11,663 nucleotides of DNA. It comes from Bacillota bacterium (GTDB taxonomy: Bacteria; Bacillota; Sulfobacillia; JAJZYS01; JAJZLH01). Shown here piece after piece: positions 7,125-11,663 of the stretch. The position numbers and the translations under genes were made by a program. Location: positions 1 through 11,663 of the forward strand of contig JAJZLY010000003.1 of NCBI GenBank assembly GCA_021850485.1, in the 5' to 3' direction. The notes under the pieces are model-generated. The model had not been told where the DNA came from. It saw nothing but the letters and a program-made list of their open reading frames with translations, and did no database searches. The stretch's first letter is position 1. Every line of letters begins with the position of its first letter.

Positions 7125-7981
7125 AGCACTCCCTCGCTCAGTTTCCGGCGCAGCACGTCGAGAAAGTCGTAGCCAGGGCGGCGCAACAGGCGCGTGCAGA
7201 TCGCCGAACGCCGGACCGTCAGGCGGTCCCCAGCTTCCAACCGTTCGCCCAGCTGGCCGTCTACGGTGAGAAAGGTCTCGCTTCGGTCTCCCGCCGGCAG
7301 CAGCTCGACGCTGACCGTGACGTCTGGTGGCACCACCACAGATCGTGAGGACAGAGTGTGCGGACAGATGGGCGTGACCAAAATGGCGGCAACTTCGGGC
7401 GTCAACACCGGGCCGCCGGCCGACAGCGCATAGGCGGTGGACCCGGTCGGGGTGGCCAAGATCAGTCCATCTGCTGAGTAGGTGCCCAGCACCGACTCGC
7501 CCACGGCAACCTGAAGGCGGACCAGGCGGGCGAACGGGCCTTTGGTGATGACCAAGTCGTTGAGGGCGACATGGCGGCCGACTTCCTGGCCGGCTCGAAC
7601 CAAGCTTCCCTCAACCATCATCCGTTCTTCGATCAGATAGCGGCCTGCCAGCGCTTCTGCCAGGCCGGTTTCTAGGTCGTGTCCTTCGAGTTCGGTCAAA
7701 AACCCCACCCGTCCCAGGTTGAACCCGAGTAGCGGCACACCCAGTGCGGCCACTTGCGTGGCGGCCTGCAGCAAGGTCCCGTCGCCGCCGAAGGTGAGGG
7801 CTAAGTCCACCTGGCGCCAACTTGCCATCTCCAGGGCCAGGTCCGGACGGCTCATGGCTACACTCGCCTCCGGGGGCAGGACGGAACGAAGTTGCATTGT
7901 GTCTGCCAGTTGGATGGCCCGCGCCGCCCACTCCAAGGCCTCGCGCCGATCGAGAAGGGGGTACAGCCCGACTGTCGCCAC
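7121..7981 (-). CDS. nadK: NAD kinase
   Basis: A 286-residue cytoplasmic enzyme that phosphorylates NAD+ to NADP+ using ATP or polyphosphate. Family motifs are complete: GGDGTLLQA (65-73) with the catalytic Asp67, NLGRVGFLTEL (88-98), ALNDLVITKG (139-148, the ND pair contacting NAD ribose), and TPTGSTAYALSAGGP (177-191), followed by a Gly-rich beta-sandwich ending in PICPHTLSSRSVV. The start is GTG at 7981; an in-frame TAG two codons upstream rules out a longer protein, AAAAGGGG about ten bases further upstream can serve as binding site, and the N-terminus ATVGLYPLLD matches family beginnings. It is first in the nadK-argR-recN train. In many Bacillota tlyA and dxs precede nadK; here the upstream neighbour is a divergent importer instead. 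Confidence 0.96.
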   Translation of the reverse strand: MATVGLYPLLDRREALEWAARAIQLADTMQLRSVLPPEASVAMSRPDLALEMASWRQVDLALTFGGDGTLLQAATQVAALGVPLLGFNLGRVGFLTELEGHDLETGLAEALAGRYLIEERMMVEGSLVRAGQEVGRHVALNDLVITKGPFARLVRLQVAVGESVLGTYSADGLILATPTGSTAYALSAGGPVLTPEVAAILVTPICPHTLSSRSVVVPPDVTVSVELLPAGDRSETFLTVDGQLGERLEAGDRLTVRRSAICTRLLRRPGYDFLDVLRRKLSEGVL

Positions 7982-8096
7982 TAGCTATGCCACCCCTTTT
8001 GCCGAAGCGCTGCCCGCTTCATCTATCCCATCGACCAAAACCTTGCCTTCACATCTTCACGCCGATACCTTCGGTTCCCTCTCACTGGGCAGTGTC

Positions 8097-8125
8097 GCTG
8101 ACGGTCCGTCAGCAAATGTTACAGT
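8097..8125 (+). promoter_or_regulatory. Perfect 17-base palindrome overlapping a possible extended -10 promoter
   Basis: GCTGACGGTCCGTCAGC (8097-8113) is a perfect inverted repeat: 8-base arms around one central T, a size and symmetry usual for dimeric repressor operators such as TetR or GntR types. It overlaps CTGACG (8098-8103), a fair -35 match. Sixteen bases on, TGTTACAGT (8117-8125) reads as an extended -10 (TG, one base, TACAGT). Transcription would then start near 8132 and give the importer a leader of about 265 bases. It also sits about 115 bases upstream of nadK, so a bound protein could affect both directions. The palindrome is seen directly; the promoter and operator roles are inferred. 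Confidence 0.35.
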
Positions 8126-8171
8126 CTGATGTCAGAAGGATTTTGTCCGGTGACATGGTAACTCCACATTC

Positions 8172-8398
8172 ATGTACCTCGTGTCCGGTGGCGCTCGGTC
8201 CTCTCGGGGTGGGTCTCCCGAGCAGGCTGCGAACGCTCTTCAGGCGAGACCCGGCACCTCAGGCGACAGCTAAGACCCAGAGAGGGGGGCGATGTACGGT
8301 CCCGATCAGCCCACCGGGCAAATACTGCGGGGCTGATTCGGTTCCATCCGCCCGTGCCGGGCGGAAGTTGGTGTCATCTCTAGACTAGGAGGTACCTA
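8172..8398 (+). promoter_or_regulatory. Candidate structured 5' leader of the importer (possible cis-regulatory RNA)
   Basis: No convincing gene lies in 7982-8398. Its downstream half can fold extensively. A closing helix pairs 8182-8191 (TGTCCGGTGG) with 8311-8320 (CCACCGGGCA), ten pairs with one G-U. Inside it CCTCTC (8200-8205) pairs with GAGAGG (8280-8285) and GGGTCT (8211-8216) with AGACCC (8273-8278); alternatives are CTCGGG/CCCGAG (8203-8208/8217-8222) and GGGTCTC/GAGACCC (8211-8217/8246-8252). A competing hairpin joins 8302-8312 to 8330-8341 (one bulged T) and overlaps the closing helix. A perfect seven-pair hairpin TCCGCCC-GTGCC-GGGCGGA (8347-8365) lies before the ribosome binding site. 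GTACCTC (8174-8180) complements GAGGTAC (8389-8395) at that site. Mutually exclusive helices next to a binding site are what a translational switch would show, but single helices of this length can arise by chance in G+C-rich DNA. Confidence 0.3.
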
Positions 8399-10255
8399 AT
8401 GCGCATGAACTGGCGCCGATGGACTATCGGTGCAGCTGCTGTTTCGGTTCTTGCACTCACGCTGGCTGGTTGTGGATCGACAACTACGACCACCAGTGTG
8501 CCGCCAGAGCCGGCTTGGGCCAAGGCCAACGAGGCCATCGTTCCGTTGCCGGCCTCGGTTCTCCTGAACGCCTTCGTGCCGATCTTGCCGAACACCGCCT
8601 ACAGCGTGTACAACTCGCAGGCCAACTTCTTGATGTACAAGCCTCTGGTGTTCATCACCGGTACGGACGGCATCGACCTGAGCCGTTCGATCGCCCAGAG
8701 CATCGCCGTTTCCAACAACAACCAGACCTTCACGGTCACCTTGAATCCGAAGTGGACCTGGTCCAACGGTAACCCGGTGACCGCCAACGACGTCGCCTTC
8801 TCGGCGGTGCTTGAAGCGGCCTCGTGTGCCTCTGGATCACCGTACACGTACGGCGGTTGCACGGTCGGTGGACTCAACCCGATCGGCACTGTCGGCGGTA
8901 ACGGCGTCGGCTGGATGAGCGTGAGCACCCCCAGTGCCACCACCTTCCAGATCACGGTCAACAAGCCGGTCAACCCGATCTGGTTCGAGCACAACGGACT
9001 CGGCCAGTTGATGCCGATGCCGGCATCCGTTTGGGAGGCCGCTGCTGGTGTGCCGGTCACACCGGCCACTTCGTTGACCTCAGCCCAGATCGATACCATC
9101 CTGAACTACATGGGTGGCGCCTCCAACACCAATAACGTGATGAACAACCCAACTGCCGCTCCGTTTGCCGTGGTGGACGGGCCTTACCTGTTCAAGACCA
9201 TGGTGCCGAACGACTACTGGGAGTTCACCGCCAACCCGAACTACAACGGCCACCTGGCCACCATCAAGACCCTAGTTTACCAGTACTACACCTCGACGGC
9301 GGCTGAGCAGGCTGCCCTAGAGAAGGGGCAGCTCTCAACGGGCTACCTGACCACCGCCTCTCTGATCAAGAAACAGACGACCATCTCCGGCTACACGCTG
9401 AAGACCGGCCCGCCTGGATTCTGCTTCTTCTACATCAACCTGAACCTCAGCCCGCTGGCCGCCGGTGGTAACGGCATTGGCCTTGCCTTCCAGGAGCTGG
9501 CCGTCCGCCAGGCCCTGCAGTTGGGCATCGACCAGAAGGCCTACATCCAGGTCGTTGGCGCCGGTTATGGCGTCGAGGACTACAGCCCGATCCCGCCGTC
9601 CCCGGTGCTGTCCATCTACAACGCGTCTGCCATGCCCAAGCCGCTGACCTACAACCCGGCCCAGGGCAAGGCCCTGCTGCTGGCTAACGGCTGGTCGCTG
9701 CAAAACGGCGTCATGACCAAGACCATCAACGGCAAGTCCGTACCGCTCAGCTTCACCATGTACTACGGCACCGGATCTAACTCCACCGCCAACTTCGCCA
9801 CCTTGCTCTCGCAGGACTGGCTGAAGGAAGGCATCAAGATGACTCCGTCACCGATGCCGTTTGGTTCGCAGATCGGACTGAACGACCAAATCAGCGCCAC
9901 GGTGGCCGGCAGCTGGGCTGCCAACTGGTACGGCGGCTGGTGCTACGAGCCTGACTACTACCCGACCGGTGGTGCGCTCTTCACCCCGACCGGTGCGGCA
10001 AACCCGGGTGCCTTCAGCGATCCGACCCTCCAGTCGTTGATTGAGGCCAGCTACGCTCCTGGAACGGCGGCACAGGCCAACGCCTCGTTGACCGCCTACC
10101 TGGCGTACGCTGCGAAGGTCCTGCCTGGCATTCTCTGGCTGCCGGACCTGAACACGCCGGGAGAGGTCTCACCGTGGATCCACGGCACCATCCAGAACTT
10201 CAACCCGATCCAGGCCCTCAACTTCCCGAACTACTGGACGATCAGCGCCCCGTAA
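8399..10255 (+). CDS. Peptide-type ABC transporter substrate-binding lipoprotein
   Basis: A 618-residue extracytoplasmic solute-binding protein of the SBP_bac_5 (OppA/DppA) family, which captures oligopeptides, dipeptides or sometimes nickel or sugars for an ABC importer. The N-terminus is a lipoprotein signal: basic MRMNWRRW, a hydrophobic core, then lipobox LAGC with Cys25 as lipidated residue, and a Thr/Ser linker. Family features include MYKPLVFITG, LNPKWTWSNGNPVTANDVAFS (the characteristic 'W-S-D/N-G-x-P-V-T-A-x-D-V' block), AVRQALQLGIDQ and the late LLSQDWLKEGIKM. By my count the mature chain has only two arginines and about 8% charged residues, with much Asn, Thr, Ser, Gly and Tyr, which fits function in acid surroundings. 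AGGAGG (8387-8392) lies six bases before ATG 8399. The closest remembered relatives are Sulfobacillus peptide-binding proteins; the true ligand is not readable from sequence. Confidence 0.93.
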   Translation: MRMNWRRWTIGAAAVSVLALTLAGCGSTTTTTSVPPEPAWAKANEAIVPLPASVLLNAFVPILPNTAYSVYNSQANFLMYKPLVFITGTDGIDLSRSIAQSIAVSNNNQTFTVTLNPKWTWSNGNPVTANDVAFSAVLEAASCASGSPYTYGGCTVGGLNPIGTVGGNGVGWMSVSTPSATTFQITVNKPVNPIWFEHNGLGQLMPMPASVWEAAAGVPVTPATSLTSAQIDTILNYMGGASNTNNVMNNPTAAPFAVVDGPYLFKTMVPNDYWEFTANPNYNGHLATIKTLVYQYYTSTAAEQAALEKGQLSTGYLTTASLIKKQTTISGYTLKTGPPGFCFFYINLNLSPLAAGGNGIGLAFQELAVRQALQLGIDQKAYIQVVGAGYGVEDYSPIPPSPVLSIYNASAMPKPLTYNPAQGKALLLANGWSLQNGVMTKTINGKSVPLSFTMYYGTGSNSTANFATLLSQDWLKEGIKMTPSPMPFGSQIGLNDQISATVAGSWAANWYGGWCYEPDYYPTGGALFTPTGAANPGAFSDPTLQSLIEASYAPGTAAQANASLTAYLAYAAKVLPGILWLPDLNTPGEVSPWIHGTIQNFNPIQALNFPNYWTISAP

Positions 10256-10271
10256 CTAGGGCGTGACGGTG

Positions 10272-10326
10272 GCTGCAGGCTAATGCATGCAGCGCGGCGG
10301 GCCGGGGGCACCACGCCCCCGGCCCG
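10272..10326 (+). terminator. Two adjacent stem-loops after the binding-protein gene; mRNA stabiliser or weak terminator
   Basis: Seventeen bases after the stop codon comes GCTGCA/TGCAGC (10272-10277 with 10288-10293). Next is a perfect 12-bp, almost pure G+C stem, CGGGCCGGGGGC (10298-10309) and GCCCCCGGCCCG (10315-10326), with loop ACCAC. There is no T-run on either strand, so it is not a classical intrinsic terminator. A very stable stem between a binding-protein gene and its permease genes commonly protects the upstream message and lets the binding protein be made in excess. The remaining spacer to 10541 shows no gene; I see only a weak GCCAGC/GCTGGC pairing (10463-10468 with 10496-10501) and no clear promoter. 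Confidence 0.5.
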
Positions 10327-10541
10327 GACACTGAAGCTTCGGCTCTTATCCTCGAGTTTGCCGCCATCGCGCGGACTTTTTACCCACTGCTGAGACCGTC
10401 GGCCTACGGATTGGGCTTCACTCTGCATCGACCGTTTCGCTGTGGCAGGGACTTAGGCTCTAGCCAGCGAATGGCCCGCTGACATTGTCTTTGTAGCTGG
10501 CGCCAGGCTCCTGGTTGCACCGTCGACGGGAGGTACGTTCG

Positions 10542-11450
10542 ATGGCAGTCGCTCCACTTCCCGAGACTGATGCCGGCGGGCCCATCACTCCGGAGCGGGG
10601 CCGTGGGCTGAGCCGAGAGTGGCGGTCGTTTTGGTCCAATCCACTGGCGATCGCCGGAATATCCCTGCTGGGCTTTTTGATCCTGCTCTCCTTCGTTGGC
10701 CCGGTGATCTATCACACTAATCCTGAGAGCACCAACCTGCTCGACACCTTCGCGGCACCGACCGCTGCCCATCTGCTGGGCACCGATGCGCTCGGCCGCG
10801 ATGAACTCGCTCGGCTGATGCTTGGCGGTCAGTTGTCCCTCGAGGTGGGCTTTGCAGCCGGCATCTTATCGGTGATTCTCGGTACCCTCTACGGTCTGGT
10901 GGCTGGCCTGGCTGGCGGTTGGTTGGATGCCATTTTGATGCGTATCGTAGACATTCTGTTCGCCCTGCCCGGACTTTACATCTTGCTCTTGGTCGACTCT
11001 ATCTTCTCGCCCAGCGCCATACTCTTGGTGGTCGTAATCTCGGTGTTGAGTTGGCTAGGCACGGCCCGGCTGGTCCGAGCTGAAGTGCTCACCCTCAAGC
11101 AACGTGAATTCGTGCATGCGGCCCGCTCCCTGGGGTCGGGAACCTGGCGGTTGATGATGCGTCATCTGCTACCGAACGTGATGGGCGTGGTGATGGTCAC
11201 AGCCACCTTCTCCGTTGGAAGCGCCATTTTGACGGTCGCAGGACTGAGTTTCCTGGGTCTTGGCCTACCGCCACCGACACCCAACTGGGGCGGTATGTTG
11301 GCTGATGGCACCAATTACATCTTCCAAAACGCCTGGTGGCTAATCTACCCGCCGGGACTGGCCATCGTTGCGGCCGAACTCGGCGTCAACTTCCTTGGCG
11401 ACGCCCTGCGCGCCAGCTTTGACCCTCGGTTGCGGGAAGGGAGGGCATAG
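10542..11450 (+). CDS. Peptide-type ABC transporter permease, OppC/DppC type
   Basis: A 302-residue inner-membrane permease that forms half of the importer channel. The N-terminal extension REWRSFWSNPLAIAGISLLGFLILLSFVGP (25-54) with the first membrane helix is the OppC_N region that separates this type from OppB. GTDALGRDELARLMLGG (80-96) is the conserved periplasmic block. Five further helices follow, with the cytoplasmic EAA coupling loop EFVHAARSLGSGTWRLMMRHLLPN-like at 189-212, which docks onto the ATPase. The conserved end LGVNFLGDALRASFDPRLREG is present. I chose ATG 10542 because GGGAGG (10528-10533) sits eight bases upstream; an in-frame TTG at 10515 would lie before that site. The matching OppB-type gene follows after three bases instead of preceding, the reverse of dppBC order. 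ATPase genes must lie beyond the window or elsewhere. Confidence 0.94.
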   Translation: MAVAPLPETDAGGPITPERGRGLSREWRSFWSNPLAIAGISLLGFLILLSFVGPVIYHTNPESTNLLDTFAAPTAAHLLGTDALGRDELARLMLGGQLSLEVGFAAGILSVILGTLYGLVAGLAGGWLDAILMRIVDILFALPGLYILLLVDSIFSPSAILLVVVISVLSWLGTARLVRAEVLTLKQREFVHAARSLGSGTWRLMMRHLLPNVMGVVMVTATFSVGSAILTVAGLSFLGLGLPPPTPNWGGMLADGTNYIFQNAWWLIYPPGLAIVAAELGVNFLGDALRASFDPRLREGRA

Positions 11451-11453
11451 AGG

Positions 11454-11663
11454 GTGCTCAAGTACACAATCTCCCGCCTTCTCCAGGCCATCCCGACCAT
11501 GATCGGCGTGACCATGATCTCGTTTCTCATCGTCCACTTGGTGCCTGGGAGCCCGGTCTACACCATGCTCGGACCGAAGGCGACACCGCGTATGGTGGCG
11601 CTGTTCAACGCCGAGTACGGGTTGAACCTGCCGCTGCCGATTCAGTATGTGCGCTGGCTTGGA
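11454..11663 (+). CDS. Partial peptide-type ABC transporter permease, OppB/DppB type
   Basis: Seventy codons from GTG 11454 to the right edge, reading LKYTISRLLQAIPTMIGVTMISFLI and on. The start 'YxxxRLLQAIPTxxGVTxxxFxxxHLxPGxP' is the standard OppB/DppB opening: a short cytoplasmic tail, first membrane helix at about 10-29, then HLVPGSP (30-36). The following stretch, ATPRMVALFNAEYGLNLPLPIQYVRWLG, corresponds to the family's periplasmic segment ('...GLDxPLxxQYxxWL'). It would pair with the OppC-type permease to make a heterodimeric channel. The start codon is three bases after the previous stop, with GGAGGG (10 bases long context ending 11445) placed eight bases upstream inside the end of that gene, so coupling is expected. 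The C-terminal part, including the EAA loop, is outside the window. Confidence 0.92.
   Translation, partial: MLKYTISRLLQAIPTMIGVTMISFLIVHLVPGSPVYTMLGPKATPRMVALFNAEYGLNLPLPIQYVRWLG

Noticed and set aside
8172-8273. A 33-codon frame in the leader (MYLVSGG...), a possible attenuation peptide
   Set aside because: There is no ribosome binding site before the ATG and no run of a regulated amino acid such as Leu, Val or Ile.
8200-8341. Likeness to glycine, fluoride or c-di-AMP riboswitches or a T-box
   Set aside because: CTCAGGC...AGAG recalls the glycine class and GGCGATG...GGCTGAT the fluoride class, but the defining core blocks of each are missing. CGACAGCTAA matches the c-di-AMP class core, yet the GCCGAATC and GGGGTGAATC blocks are missing or changed. 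No T-box GGTGGNACCGCG was found.
8155-8388. A 77-codon plus-strand frame ending at the importer's ribosome binding site
   Set aside because: The ATG has no well-spaced binding site, the peptide is Ser/Pro/Arg/Gly-rich with no family likeness, and the region is better explained as a structured leader.
10298-10326. Classical intrinsic terminator
   Set aside because: The stem is strong, but neither strand has a T-run after it, so rho-independent termination of the usual kind is not supported.

Overview
The window looks like chromosomal DNA of a G+C-rich Bacillota, most likely a Sulfobacillus-like acidophile or a relative of Symbiobacterium/Thermaerobacter. Three things point there: a nadK-argR-recN gene order with an ArgR-family regulator (a Bacillota arrangement); steA-steB directly after recN, an order best known from Actinobacteria but also, from general knowledge, found in deep-branching G+C-rich Bacillota; and a peptide-binding lipoprotein very poor in charged residues, as in exported proteins of acidophiles. 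The taxon is an inference. I see no rRNA, tRNA, CRISPR array, insertion sequence or phage gene.

Minus strand, positions 7981 down to 1273, is one compact gene train: nadK (NAD kinase), argR (arginine-repressor family, with an altered effector site), recN (DNA repair ATPase), a 235-base gap holding a possible 37-codon ORF, steA and steB (membrane proteins linked to septum and cell separation), a GT2 glycosyltransferase and an MraY/WecA-like phospho-sugar transferase. Most junctions overlap by 4 bases or leave a very short gap, so translational coupling is likely. After a 111-base gap comes a second minus-strand unit, positions 1161 to 1: leucine dehydrogenase followed 27 bases later by the first 19 codons of a gene that is probably the E1-alpha subunit of a 2-oxoacid dehydrogenase. 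These two would turn branched-chain amino acids into acyl-CoA primers.

Plus strand, position 8399 to the right edge, is an oligopeptide/dipeptide-type ABC importer: a large substrate-binding lipoprotein, a 286-base spacer with a 12-bp G+C hairpin, an OppC/DppC-type permease and the start of an OppB/DppB-type permease.

Between the divergent nadK and importer units lies a 417-base region (7982-8398) without a convincing gene. It holds a perfect 17-base palindrome overlapping a possible extended -10 promoter, followed by a leader of about 265 bases that can fold into nested helices, including a 7-base complement to the importer's ribosome binding site. This is the best candidate here for an undescribed regulatory RNA. 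The other points most worth a second look are an ArgR that lacks the arginine-binding GDDT motif and the steAB-glycosyltransferase cluster.
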